Shown here: piece by piece, positions 9,419 through 17,935 of the stretch
Layout of the letters: each line of letters opens with the position of its first letter
Numbering within the stretch: the stretch's first letter is position 1
Origin: Promicromonospora umidemergens
GTDB lineage: Bacteria > Actinomycetota > Actinomycetes > Actinomycetales > Cellulomonadaceae
Assembly: GCF_024171995.1 (NCBI RefSeq)
Contig: NZ_JAMTCT010000030.1
Span: forward strand, 1-60,392
Length of the DNA: 60,392 bases
Reading direction: 5' to 3'
Position numbers and translations under genes: made by a program
The notes under the pieces: model-generated
Database searches by the model: none
Told to the model about the DNA's origin: nothing
What the model saw: the letters and a program-made list of their open reading frames with translations, nothing else

Positions 9419-12400
9419 GCGCAGCTCCCTTCGTGAAGCCTGCGGGCGTTCCAGGCCAGGGCCCCTGCGCGCGCCAGGTGCAGGCATTCCCCTTCGGCGC
9501 CAGGCAGGAGGCCGAGCATGCGGATGACGTGCAGGTGGAAGAGGTCAGGAATCCAGGCAGCAGGGTCGGTACCCAGGCCGAGGAGCGCTGACCGGTACTC
9601 CGTCAGGGCGGAGTGTCGTGCCTGCCATGCCTCTGCGATCTGGGGATCGCGTTGTGGATCGTCCGGCTCCGAGTACTCGTCGAGGACATGACGAGTCCAG
9701 GTGATCGCGCGAGCGCGCGTTGTGCGCTCAGGAGGTTCGGATGGTGTTCTCGGGATCTTCGCCAGCAACCAGGCGACGGCCGCATCGGGCTCGCCGACCA
9801 GGACTGCGGCGATGCCGACCAGGCTCGCGGCGGTCATGGCCTTGCGCACCGCGAGCGGAGCATCGATGGTGGCCGCGCGTTGCAGCCGAGCGGCGGCCGA
9901 GTCTGCGGCGAAGAACCGTTCGGCTGCTGCGAGCGTCGTTCCGGTGCCGAACCGGCCGGTCTCGGGCTGGTAGGTATCCAGCACGAGATGGCTCATAAGG
10001 CCCTGGTCTCGCAGGGACTGCGCCCACCGGCCGGTCTGGTGGGCCACGTGTTCGGCGGTGTGTTCGGTGATTTCGATGCGCAGGCGCAGGTGCGGGTCCG
10101 GGTCTGTGTAGGGCAGGTACCACCACCGCGTCCCGGCCCCGAGGCCGTCCAGCAGCCTGGGCAGGTGGTCGATCAGGACGGGGTCGATCTTGTCGGGGTG
10201 GCCGTAGACCTTGGCGTAGAGCCAGTCCCCGGCCAGCGGCATGTGCGGTGCGGTGGTGGACGTGCCGCTGGCAGCGAGTGCGGGACGCACGTTGAGTGAG
10301 CGGGTCGGCGTGTGCGAGCCGAGTGGGATCACCAGCTCGTGGGGGCGGTCGTCGATCCAGCCGAGCGCTCCGGGTGGCGGTGCTTCGTGCAGGACGGCGG
10401 TGTCGTTCTGCGCCAGGTGTTCGAGGAGGAGGGTGCGGTCGGCGGCGTCGTCGAGATGGAGACGAAGCCGGCGGTCCATGTCGACCAGCAGCACACCGGA
10501 CGGCACCATCATCCGATCGCGCCACGAGTCCAAGGACGCATGAACGCCATCGGCCCCCGTGCCCCCGACGTCGTCCGTCGTCACGATCCAGCGGGCCGGC
10601 GACAGGACGGTGTGCCCCCGCCGCGCGCGCGGCAGGAACGGCAGCGCGGCAGCAGTGCCCCAGTCGAAGGCAGTGCACGCAGCGGCCCGCGCTGTCGGGA
10701 TCTCGCAGAGGAATCGCATCAGGGGGTGCGCGGCCTGGGTCAGCTCGATCGCGGTGAACGTGACCGGCTCCACCGACACGCCACGGCTCGTCCAGATCAG
10801 GGTCAGGCCCTCTCGGTCCGCCGTGACGGCCAGGTCGTCGAGCCGGATCGGTTCCGTACCGGGTGGCGTCACACCGTCGGGGCAGATGACGTAGGGCAGG
10901 ACCATGGGGCTGGCCGAGACGTTCTCGGCGCGGACGTTCAGTGAGCGCACCACGACCTGTGCCACCAGGGCATCGCGGGTGGACGTCGGCAGGGACCGGT
11001 AGGCGTCCCGGATCTGGTCGATGGAAGCCTCTTCGCGGAGGTGCCAGAAGCGTCCGGTGGTAGTCCCGGCCGCGCGTGCGGCTCCGGCGACCACGAGCGT
11101 GAAGTCGCCGGCGTCGACCTGTTCGGCAGTGGCGGCCTGGACCTCGAACCGCAGCTCGGTGTGCGCCTGTGCTACGCGCGGCGGCTGCGACGCGACCCGC
11201 TCGATCAGGGCGTCGTCCAGGTCGATCTCCACCTGTCGTTCCAGGGCGGCTCGCTGTGCGAGGGCCGCGAGGATGCCATCGCGATCTCGGGTCGACTCGT
11301 GCCGCGGTGCGGGCAGGCGAGTGCCGCGGAAGGTAGCCGGGTAGCCCAGGCCGGTGTCCCCGAGGAGCTCGAGCAGCGGCACCACAGCGTGCGGGCCGTA
11401 CCGCTCCAAGAACCGGGAGTGGTAATCACGCCACTCGCCTCGGCCGTCCGGCTCCGGTGCCAAGCGCATCAGCAGGTCGGCGGTGCGCTCAGCTTCCTCG
11501 ATCACCGGTGTCGGGATCATGAGGTCGACGTCGGCCAGCGTGTCGACTCCGACCGGTCGTTCGTGAGGCTGGATCGTGCGCATCCGCTCGGCCAGCTCAC
11601 GCCAGGAGCCACCTGACGCGACGGCGGGAGCGATCTGGAACCGTTCGGCCAGGTTCCGCACCTCAGCCACCAGCGGTTGCAGTCTGGACTCGTCGAGCTC
11701 TCCCGCGATGTGGGCAACCGGATTGGTTGCGGCCGGGCTCGGCCGCAGGCTCGTCACTAGGAACCCGCGCTCGACCAAGGCCGTGATCATGCGCTCTGCG
11801 TCCGCACGCTGAGCGTCAGGGAAAGTACCGACGGCCGCCTGGGCGAGGTCGGCGAACCGAATGGGTCCTCGCGCGCACACCATGGTGTGCAGCACTGGTT
11901 CGGTGAGCGCGACAGAGACTTCGGTGAGGTTCGGGTGACGAGAGTTTCCGCCGTCGGGTCGGTGGTCGAGGACCAGGCGGCCGTCACGGACGAAGGCAAG
12001 CTCGTTCGCCACGACCGACAGGCCCTGCAGGACGGTCGGATCGGACTCCAGGCGGCCCACGACGTCAGCCACCCATTGGCCGTCCGGGCGGGGGCAAGCA
12101 GTGTGCTCCTGGCCGAGTCGCACCTTCGTCGTCGGCCCGAACGCGACCGGTGCGACCCCGGCAAACAATCCGAAGGGCGTGACACGGCTGGCCGCTCGTC
12201 GCGCGTACCGACCGAGAGCCCGTGCGACGCGGTCCAGGTCGCCGGCGGTGGCGAGGGGGTCATCCAGGACCTTGCGTGTCTGCGCCGCCAAGGACGGGCT
12301 GGCCAGCTCGATCGCCGCAGCGAAGGACTCCCGCCATGCGCTGGTCAGCCACGCACGCACGTCGGCGCCCGGGCCGCCGCTGGTAGGTGGGGCAGAAGGT

Positions 12401-12450
12401 GCTGAACAGGTTCCGATCCGAATGAACGCGGCGTCAATTGCCTTGAACAC
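9415..12450 (-). CDS. lanB: Class I lanthipeptide dehydratase LanB
   Basis: 1,011 residues, GTG start with GAAGGGAA about 8 bases before it. The length is that of full LanB enzymes, which use glutamyl-tRNA to glutamylate Ser/Thr and then eliminate glutamate. The N-terminal dehydratase region (about 25-690) includes the typical ASRVTPFGLFAG motif near residue 92. The SpaB-C elimination region begins near 735 with GDWLYAKVYG and WWYLPYTDPDPHLRLR. The gene sits about 100 bases downstream of the precursor gene, with a hairpin between them that could reduce its expression relative to the precursor. Substrate recognition in this family uses a motif in the leader; the precursor here carries FDLDIRVVE. 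Confidence 0.93.
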   Translation of the reverse strand: MFKAIDAAFIRIGTCSAPSAPPTSGGPGADVRAWLTSAWRESFAAAIELASPSLAAQTRKVLDDPLATAGDLDRVARALGRYARRAASRVTPFGLFAGVAPVAFGPTTKVRLGQEHTACPRPDGQWVADVVGRLESDPTVLQGLSVVANELAFVRDGRLVLDHRPDGGNSRHPNLTEVSVALTEPVLHTMVCARGPIRFADLAQAAVGTFPDAQRADAERMITALVERGFLVTSLRPSPAATNPVAHIAGELDESRLQPLVAEVRNLAERFQIAPAVASGGSWRELAERMRTIQPHERPVGVDTLADVDLMIPTPVIEEAERTADLLMRLAPEPDGRGEWRDYHSRFLERYGPHAVVPLLELLGDTGLGYPATFRGTRLPAPRHESTRDRDGILAALAQRAALERQVEIDLDDALIERVASQPPRVAQAHTELRFEVQAATAEQVDAGDFTLVVAGAARAAGTTTGRFWHLREEASIDQIRDAYRSLPTSTRDALVAQVVVRSLNVRAENVSASPMVLPYVICPDGVTPPGTEPIRLDDLAVTADREGLTLIWTSRGVSVEPVTFTAIELTQAAHPLMRFLCEIPTARAAACTAFDWGTAAALPFLPRARRGHTVLSPARWIVTTDDVGGTGADGVHASLDSWRDRMMVPSGVLLVDMDRRLRLHLDDAADRTLLLEHLAQNDTAVLHEAPPPGALGWIDDRPHELVIPLGSHTPTRSLNVRPALAASGTSTTAPHMPLAGDWLYAKVYGHPDKIDPVLIDHLPRLLDGLGAGTRWWYLPYTDPDPHLRLRIEITEHTAEHVAHQTGRWAQSLRDQGLMSHLVLDTYQPETGRFGTGTTLAAAERFFAADSAAARLQRAATIDAPLAVRKAMTAASLVGIAAVLVGEPDAAVAWLLAKIPRTPSEPPERTTRARAITWTRHVLDEYSEPDDPQRDPQIAEAWQARHSALTEYRSALLGLGTDPAAWIPDLFHLHVIRMLGLLPGAEGECLHLARAGALAWNARRLHEGSCA

Positions 12451-12470
12451 AGTTCGTTCCCTTCGCAGAG

Positions 12471-12501
12471 CGTGGGAGCCGGTCGGGAGCCAGCCCCCAC
12501 G
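12471..12501 (-). terminator. Attenuator-like hairpin between precursor gene and lanB
   Basis: On the minus strand CGTGGGGGCTGG pairs with CCGGCTCCCACG (two G-U pairs) around a 7-base loop. There is no T-run. Partial terminators at this place are common in lanthipeptide operons and raise precursor over enzyme levels. Confidence 0.55.
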
Positions 12502-12553
12502 CCAGGGCGGTCAGTGCGGATCTACTGCGGTACTACTGGGGACTGCTGCAGAG

Positions 12554-12748
12554 CTACTTGGGGCAACTGGTGCAGGCGGTCTCGCAGGTCGTGCCGCAGT
12601 TGTCGTTGGTGAGCTGGTAGAGGTCCTCGACGATCGGGCCGGACTCCACGACGCGGATGTCCAGGTCGAACCCGGTGCTGGCCACGGGGGTGACCGGGGT
12701 GCCGCTCAGCGGCGAGTACGCGGGGGCGGGGCTCAGGGGCATCACCAT
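12554..12748 (-). CDS. lanA: FxLD-type lanthipeptide precursor peptide
   Basis: 64 residues from the ATG at 12748, preceded by a perfect AAGGAGG at 8 bases. A second ATG two codons later is possible. The leader carries FDLDIRVVE at residues 27-35, which is the FxLD signature of a class of actinobacterial lanthipeptides. The C-terminus is rich in Thr and Cys: LTNDNCGTTC, then ETACTSCPK. It has four cysteines (51, 55, 59, 62), Thr/Ser at 47, 53, 54, 57, 60 and 61, and a single Asp (49) flanked by two Asn. Up to four thioether rings are possible. Asp49 is the natural target for the adjacent isoaspartyl-type methyltransferase. The cleavage site is not evident; no protease gene is visible nearby. 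Confidence 0.88.
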   Translation of the reverse strand: MVMPLSPAPAYSPLSGTPVTPVASTGFDLDIRVVESGPIVEDLYQLTNDNCGTTCETACTSCPK

Positions 12749-12803
12749 GTTTGGTTCCTCCTTGTTCGGTACTGCTTGAGTGGTGTTCGCGCAGGTGCCC
12801 GAG

Positions 12804-14045
12804 TCAGGACTCCTGCGGCGCGGGCCAGGTGATGGCCACACGGTTACGGGGCCGGTCCAGGACCCGCGCACGACCGTTGGTGCTGATCGCGTCGTCAGGG
12901 GTACCGGCGGGGTAGACGGCGATGGTCGCGTCGAGGTTGCTCTCGTCCCAGGTGCTGATCAGGGTGACGAGCCGGTCGGCCATCTCCTGGTCGCGAGGGC
13001 CGTGGCCGATGGCGCCGAACCGTAGGCCGTCGTCGAACCTGCGCAGCGAGAGATAGGCGAACGAGGTGCCGGCCTCGTCGAGGATCGTCGGCAGGCCCAG
13101 CGGCCAGGCGTGAGCGATCAGTCCGGCCTCGGCGGCGGCCTTGGTCGCGGTGATGATCCCGAACATCGGCTCGTTGACCATCAGCCACAGGTGCAGCCCG
13201 TCAAACCGCTCCACGCCGGTCACCTCGCCCCATGCCTCCACGCGCGGCTGTGACAGGGAGTCGCGGAGTGCGCCGGGGTCGATGGGGAGGTCGGAGTCGA
13301 TCAGGAGCGTCACGCCGTCGGCCAGCTCCAGGTACCTCTCGGCCGGGCTGGCCGCACCACGCATGGGAACGAACTGCGCCAGCTCGTACTCGCCGCTCAC
13401 CAGACCGGCGCCCTGCCGGTGCAGCACGACGACCCGGGTGATGCCCCGCATCCGCAGGGGCACAATGATCCGGCCCTCGGGCGCGAGCTGCTCGATCCAC
13501 GCCGGCGGCAGGTCGGCTACCGAGGTGGTGACCACGATCCGGTCGTACGGTGCGTGCTGCGGGACGCCAGAATCGGCGTCAGCCAGGACCACGTTCACGC
13601 GCTCGTACCCAGCTCGGGCGAGGTACTGGACACTGCGCTCAGTCACGCGAGGGTCGATGTCGACCGTGGTGATCTGCCCGTCCGGGCCGACCAGCTCGGC
13701 CAGCAGCGCCGCGTTGTAGCCGCCCGAGCCGACCTCGAGAACCCGCATGCCCGGACTGATCTGGGCTTGTTCGAGCATCAGCGCCTGGATATCGACGGCT
13801 GAGATCATGCTGACCGCGACACCGGTCTCGTCCAGGGTGCGGTGCAGCACTGTCCGCAACGCGTACGCCGACTCCAACTCGTCCTCGGGCCCGAACACGT
13901 GCCGTGGGACAGCCCTGAGCGCGGCGACTACCCCCGGGCTGCGCAGCACACCCGACGTCTGCAACGCGCTGACCATGCCCTCCCGCAGTTCCTGGGCCTG
14001 CTCGCTGTCAACGGGTCCGTCGGACACGTACGTCTGCTCCGTCAT
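12804..14045 (-). CDS. FxLD-system protein-L-isoaspartate-type O-methyltransferase
   Basis: 413 residues from an ATG with GAGAGGG 5 bases upstream. The N-terminal two thirds is a PIMT-fold methyltransferase: motif I VLEVGSGGYNAALLAELVG near residue 100, then TVDIDP and DRIVVTT. About 170 extra C-terminal residues go beyond standard PIMT (about 210 residues). This architecture is the methyltransferase specific to FxLD lanthipeptide clusters. In characterised relatives the enzyme methylates an Asp in the modified peptide; the ester then forms a succinimide that opens to isoaspartate. The gene is 55 bases upstream of the precursor gene and on the same strand. It is first in the operon after a 155-base gap that may carry the promoter. 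Confidence 0.88.
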   Translation of the reverse strand: MTEQTYVSDGPVDSEQAQELREGMVSALQTSGVLRSPGVVAALRAVPRHVFGPEDELESAYALRTVLHRTLDETGVAVSMISAVDIQALMLEQAQISPGMRVLEVGSGGYNAALLAELVGPDGQITTVDIDPRVTERSVQYLARAGYERVNVVLADADSGVPQHAPYDRIVVTTSVADLPPAWIEQLAPEGRIIVPLRMRGITRVVVLHRQGAGLVSGEYELAQFVPMRGAASPAERYLELADGVTLLIDSDLPIDPGALRDSLSQPRVEAWGEVTGVERFDGLHLWLMVNEPMFGIITATKAAAEAGLIAHAWPLGLPTILDEAGTSFAYLSLRRFDDGLRFGAIGHGPRDQEMADRLVTLISTWDESNLDATIAVYPAGTPDDAISTNGRARVLDRPRNRVAITWPAPQES

Positions 14046-14200
14046 CTCATCCCTCTCGTGATCGCAGTTCTTGGTGGTGTGGCATTCGTGGTCCGAGCGG
14101 ACCTGCGGTCAAGAGTGGCCGCAGCACAGGCACCGCGCCTGTCTCCTCGGTGGTGCCGGTTGCCTCGTCGTCTGGGGCACTGCGCGGTTGCGCGACGCAG
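14046..14200 (-). promoter_or_regulatory. Possible promoter of the lanthipeptide operon
   Basis: This 155-base gap precedes the methyltransferase gene. On the minus strand it holds a TTGACC hexamer about 65 bases before the ATG, with only a poor -10 match about 17 bases later. The gap is longer than any other in the operon, apart from the hairpin interval before lanB, which suggests a second promoter. Evidence is weak. Confidence 0.3.
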
Positions 14201-15322
14201 CTAAAGGTCACTCAGGGGAAGTTCGAAACCGGCCGGACCGTCACCGGTGACGCTGCGCCATTGGGCGCGACGCCTGCCCTCGTCCCCGCGCGGGTAGGGC
14301 AGCCCAGCCTCTAGTGCTGCCTTCTCGATCGCGCGCATCGTTGTCCCGACGCCAGATGGGACCGGTCCGTGGCGCACCCAGTGCCCGCTTTGGAGGGCCC
14401 AGGTTTCGCACCGGGCCAAGTCCGGCCCGGTGCCGTGCCAAACCCGTAGCACGACCGGGCCCGGCGCGGTCCGCTCGGCGGTCGCGAGCTGCGCAGCCAG
14501 CGGTGACAACGCACCGTCCACGGCCGGGACGAGCGATGCAAGGATCGGCAGGACTCCGGCCTGGCCAATGGTGCCGGTCACCTGATCCGCAGCGCTAAGC
14601 ACGATGGCGGGCGCCTGCCCCATTGCAACTGAGCGTCCGGCCCAGGCGAGCATGTCCAGGTCGTTCACTCCGTCACCCACTGCCACCGTGCGCTTTGCGG
14701 GCACGTCAAGTTGGGCGCGCACGACTTCGAGTGCGACGGCCTTATTCACGGCAGGGGCCGTGACGTCGAGCCAGTCCGGTCCTTGCGGTGCCACTGTGAC
14801 CCCAGTGGCATGCAGCGCCTCTGCGTACCGGCGAACACCGGGAGCGACGAGCGCGAGGCGAGTGACTGGCTCGGCCATCAGATCTGGCAGCAGCACCGTC
14901 TTCTGCTGCCCATTGAGCTCACTGGGCTCGAACGCACCGCTGGTGCGCCACCCCCATCCGATCTCCTCGACCGCGATCCGGACGCTCGGAGCGACGTCCA
15001 GGGCACGGCGGATCACGGGCCGCGGTTCGAACATCCGGGCCTCGACAACGTCGTAGCCCGACGGCGCAGCCCGGTCGAGGCGAACGGTCACGGCCCCGTT
15101 CGAGCACACCGCCCAGCCGGTAGTGAGTCCCAGTCTCGTGGCGATCGGCAGCAGCCCGGCCAGCGACCTCCCAGTGGCGAGCACGACGTCGTGCCCAGCT
15201 GCGCGGACCAGATCCAGCAATTCGACCGTCCCGGAGGCGATCCGCCGGTCGCCGTCCACCAGCGTGCCGTCGATATCGAGGGCAACCAGGGCTCGCATGC
15301 ACGTCGTCGTCGCGGTGGTCAT
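14201..15322 (-). CDS. HAD-superfamily (Cof-type, IIB) phosphatase with C-terminal extension
   Basis: 373 residues; the ATG at 15322 overlaps the stop of the preceding small gene as ATGA, and an in-frame ATG eight codons later is also possible. The catalytic loop is ALDIDGTLVDGD (nucleophile Asp and acid Asp), motif II is VLATGRS, motif IV is VGDGVNDLDML. These define a Cof/YbjI-type sugar- or nucleotide-phosphate phosphatase. Typical Cof enzymes have about 270 residues; here about 100 more follow, rich in Trp and Arg, with no family I recognise. Cof-type enzymes include the phosphatases that act on 5-amino-6-ribitylamino-uracil phosphate. Since the divergent operon encodes a RibD-type reductase and deaminase, this gene could supply that step, but the link is inferred. 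Confidence 0.8.
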   Translation of the reverse strand: MTTATTTCMRALVALDIDGTLVDGDRRIASGTVELLDLVRAAGHDVVLATGRSLAGLLPIATRLGLTTGWAVCSNGAVTVRLDRAAPSGYDVVEARMFEPRPVIRRALDVAPSVRIAVEEIGWGWRTSGAFEPSELNGQQKTVLLPDLMAEPVTRLALVAPGVRRYAEALHATGVTVAPQGPDWLDVTAPAVNKAVALEVVRAQLDVPAKRTVAVGDGVNDLDMLAWAGRSVAMGQAPAIVLSAADQVTGTIGQAGVLPILASLVPAVDGALSPLAAQLATAERTAPGPVVLRVWHGTGPDLARCETWALQSGHWVRHGPVPSGVGTTMRAIEKAALEAGLPYPRGDEGRRRAQWRSVTGDGPAGFELPLSDL

Positions 15323-15624
15323 CGGGCCACCACCTGACGCAGGGCCGACCGCACCTGGATCTCCAGGCCTTCAACCAGCCCGGTCCAGAGTGTGTGCCCA
15401 GGGACGAACATGCGATGGTCCAGCGGGAAGTCGCAGCCCAGGGCACGCGCGATCTGCTCGCCCTGGTTGAGGTCCACGGGCTGCAGACAGATCCTGCCGC
15501 GGGTGAGCGTCACGATCTCGATGTGATCTGCCCCGACGGTTCGCAGCACCCGCGCGGTGGTCGCCATCGCTGCTTCCAGCCGCGAAGCCATGTCGGCTCC
15601 GTCGTTCTCACTGGATGTGCTCAT
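15319..15624 (-). CDS. Small unknown protein, first gene of the HAD operon
   Basis: 101 residues from ATG 15624, with CTGGAGAG about 7 bases upstream; this start is preferred to the longer frame at 15723, whose first part lacks protein-like composition. The sequence is amphipathic: an acidic Ser-rich start, then LEAAMATTARVLR, IEIVTLTRGRICLQPVD, and a helical end. No catalytic motif, membrane segment or known family is evident. The stop overlaps the HAD start, so the two are co-translated. The gene begins divergently from the regulator gene at 15786, sharing a 160-base promoter region. Confidence 0.65.
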   Translation of the reverse strand: MSTSSENDGADMASRLEAAMATTARVLRTVGADHIEIVTLTRGRICLQPVDLNQGEQIARALGCDFPLDHRMFVPGHTLWTGLVEGLEIQVRSALRQVVAR

Positions 15625-15698
15625 GGTGCTCTCCAGAACGTGTGGTGGCTTCGATGCCTGGAACGCTATGGGCGGCAGCCACACGGCAGTCCAGCCTC

Positions 15699-15723
15699 GT
15701 GCGCATAACTTGTATGCGCGCAC
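15699..15723. promoter_or_regulatory. Inverted repeat, candidate operator in the divergent promoter region
   Basis: GTGCGCAT, seven bases, then ATGCGCGCAC. The 6-base cores are perfect inverted copies. It lies between the two divergent operons and just upstream of the HTH regulator gene, so autoregulation and control of both operons is plausible. Confidence 0.4.
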
Positions 15724-15785
15724 CGCATCCGCCCTTCTCCCGCGCGTACGCTGACACCAGCCAAGTGATTGCCGTCACAGAGGGG

Positions 15786-17162
15786 GTGGAGTCGTTGCTG
15801 GATACGACCACAGCGCTCGTGCGCTACTGCACCCGCTGTGCCGCGCGCGTCGCGACCGACAACTCTTCCTCGATGTGCTCGGCCTGCGCCCGTTCGGCTC
15901 AGACCGGTCCGGGCGGTTCTCCGCAGTTGGACCGCTCGTTCTGGGAGACGGACCTCATGCGCGACGCCCTGGCGAGCCAGGACATGGGCGTGGTCGTGGC
16001 CGCATATCGACGTCACCCTCGTCATGGACGGCGTGCCCTCGCGCAGAGCCTCGTTGCCGGGTGGCTAGGGATCACCCAGGGACAGCTCAGCCGTATCGAG
16101 TCCGGCCGGAACAAGATCCGGGACATCGACCGGCTCCGCGACTACGCGTCGGTTCTCCACATCCCTCACGAGCTGCTCTGGTTCGCCACTGCGGACCCGT
16201 CGCCGTCGCGAGAACGTCGTCCGAAGCCGATGAATCTCCCCGGTGGGGTGCCTCGCCCGGCGACAAGTCACGCCACAGACGCCGCGCTGGCGGACTCGCT
16301 GCTGGCGACCTTGCGGCAGTACTCGACCACCGACAACATGACCGGCCCTGCCCCGATGCTTCCTCTGGCCGAGGCGCAGGCCACTTTCATCAACTCACTC
16401 CTTGCGGACGCCGGCCCGTCACGCAAGCAGCTCCTGTACGTCGGTGCGCGGTTCGCGGAGTTCATCGGTTGGCTGAACCAGGACAGCGGCAACATCCGGG
16501 CCGCCATGACGTGGTCGAACCGTGCCCTGGACATGGCTACCGAGATCAAGCGCCCGGGCCTCATCTCCTACATCCTGATGCGCAAGAGCAACATCGCATT
16601 CGACGCTGGCCGCCCTGACGTCGTCCTCGAACTTGCACGGGCCGCTGCCGAGGTCCCCGGCGAACTCACCTCACGGATGCGGGCACTCGCGGCCCGTCAG
16701 GAGGCGCACGCCCACGCTCTGTTAGGGGATCAGGACGCCTGCGCACACGCGCTCGACCGCGCTTTCGAGCTGGCGACCGCGCCCACCCAGGACACCGACA
16801 TCGCACGCTACTGCACCCCCAGCTACATCGAGATGGAAGCCGCCCACTGTTGGGTCGAGCTCGAAAAGCCAGAAAGGGCGCTCGGCGCGCTCCAGCAGGG
16901 ACTGGCGGAGTGGCGACCCGAATTCCGCCGCGACCTTGGACTCGGACTCGCACGGTTCGCCGTCGCCCACGCCCGAACCGGGGAGCCTGACGACGCCCTA
17001 GATATCGCGATGGAGGCCGTCCGGATCCTCAGCGAGACAGGCTCAGTCCGCACCGCAAAGCAGCTGTACCGGGCATCATCGATCCTGCACACCACGGGTG
17101 CTCGTAGCGAGGGGGCTGACCTGCGGCACTCTCTTCAGACGACGTTGCGTCTGAGAGGATGA
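15786..17162 (+). CDS. XRE-family regulator with N-terminal Cys-rich element and TPR-like C-terminus
   Basis: About 458 residues. The start is uncertain: GTG at 15786, or TTG at 15795 which has AGGGGG 8 bases before it; the long open frame upstream overlaps the opposite operon's leader and is not used. Near the N-terminus CTRC and, 16 residues later, CSAC form a possible zinc ribbon. The helix-turn-helix is ALAQSLVAGWLGITQGQLSR around residue 85. The remainder is alpha-helical with TPR-like pairs, as in many actinobacterial XRE regulators tied to secondary metabolism. The stop overlaps the creatininase-like gene as ATGA. It probably controls this operon and the divergent one. Confidence 0.8.
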   Translation: MESLLDTTTALVRYCTRCAARVATDNSSSMCSACARSAQTGPGGSPQLDRSFWETDLMRDALASQDMGVVVAAYRRHPRHGRRALAQSLVAGWLGITQGQLSRIESGRNKIRDIDRLRDYASVLHIPHELLWFATADPSPSRERRPKPMNLPGGVPRPATSHATDAALADSLLATLRQYSTTDNMTGPAPMLPLAEAQATFINSLLADAGPSRKQLLYVGARFAEFIGWLNQDSGNIRAAMTWSNRALDMATEIKRPGLISYILMRKSNIAFDAGRPDVVLELARAAAEVPGELTSRMRALAARQEAHAHALLGDQDACAHALDRAFELATAPTQDTDIARYCTPSYIEMEAAHCWVELEKPERALGALQQGLAEWRPEFRRDLGLGLARFAVAHARTGEPDDALDIAMEAVRILSETGSVRTAKQLYRASSILHTTGARSEGADLRHSLQTTLRLRG

Positions 17163-17935
17163 CGCGACCCCACGAGAGGACCGCAGAAGTGAGTTTCATG
17201 CCCCGGGTAACCGCGACCGACGCTGCTCGCCAGGGCGCCCGGATCGCGGTTCTACCGATAGGCAGCTTCGAGCAGCACGGAGACCACCTCCCCCTGGCTA
17301 CGGACACGATGGTCGCTACCCTGATCGCCGAAAGGGTCAGCGAGCGGTACGGGCTTCTTAACCTCCCGCCAGTGGCGATCTCCTGTTCGCACGAGCACGA
17401 AGGCATGCCGGGGCTGGCAGGCACGGTGAGCGTCAGCCCGGCCACGCTGATGGCGATCGTCAATGACGTGCGCCGATCGCTACAGCGTGCGGGCATTCAC
17501 AACCTGGTCCTGGTGAACGCGCACGGCGGCAACTACACGCTGTCCAACCTCGCTCAAGAAGCGAATGTCGAGAGCGCCGCGGTGGCGCTGTTCCCCGGAA
17601 ACGAGGACTGGAAGGCAGCCCGGGCAACGGCCGGGATCGTGACTGGCGGCAGGGCCGACATGCATGCCGGCGAGCTCGAGACCTCGATCCTCATGCACGC
17701 CTTCCCTGACTCCGTCGGAGACACGTACGCGAATAACGACCACGACTCGCCGTCACGTAACCACCTCACCACCCTGGGGATGAAGGCCTACACGACTTCC
17801 GGAGTGATCGGGATGCCCTCGCTCGCGACCGCAGCCAAGGGGCAGGCCGTCATCGAAGCACTGGTGGATCGGTTCGCCGGATGTCTCAGCCTGTTCGACG
17901 ACGACCACCCGACCCGGAGGGCCATCAATGGCTGA
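17159..17935 (+). CDS. Creatininase/ArfB-type amidohydrolase
   Basis: 258 residues from the overlapping ATG at 17159; ATG 17198 is an alternative and would give a more usual N-terminus. The metal ligands of the creatininase family are present: Glu38, His40 and Asp49 in GSFEQHGDHLPLATDT, His122 in NAHGGN, and Glu172 in HAGELETS. Members include creatininase, the archaeal formamide hydrolase ArfB, which removes formate from a GTP-derived pyrimidine, and the mycofactocin protease MftE. The next two genes encode a RibD-type reductase and deaminase in the archaeal pathway order, so the ArfB-like reaction is favoured here. No mycofactocin genes are present. Confidence 0.85.
   Translation: MTRPHERTAEVSFMPRVTATDAARQGARIAVLPIGSFEQHGDHLPLATDTMVATLIAERVSERYGLLNLPPVAISCSHEHEGMPGLAGTVSVSPATLMAIVNDVRRSLQRAGIHNLVLVNAHGGNYTLSNLAQEANVESAAVALFPGNEDWKAARATAGIVTGGRADMHAGELETSILMHAFPDSVGDTYANNDHDSPSRNHLTTLGMKAYTTSGVIGMPSLATAAKGQAVIEALVDRFAGCLSLFDDDHPTRRAING

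Noticed and set aside
17159-17935. Creatininase-like gene as MftE of a mycofactocin cluster
   Set aside because: No mycofactocin precursor, radical SAM protein or partner gene is present; the RibD-type neighbours favour another role.
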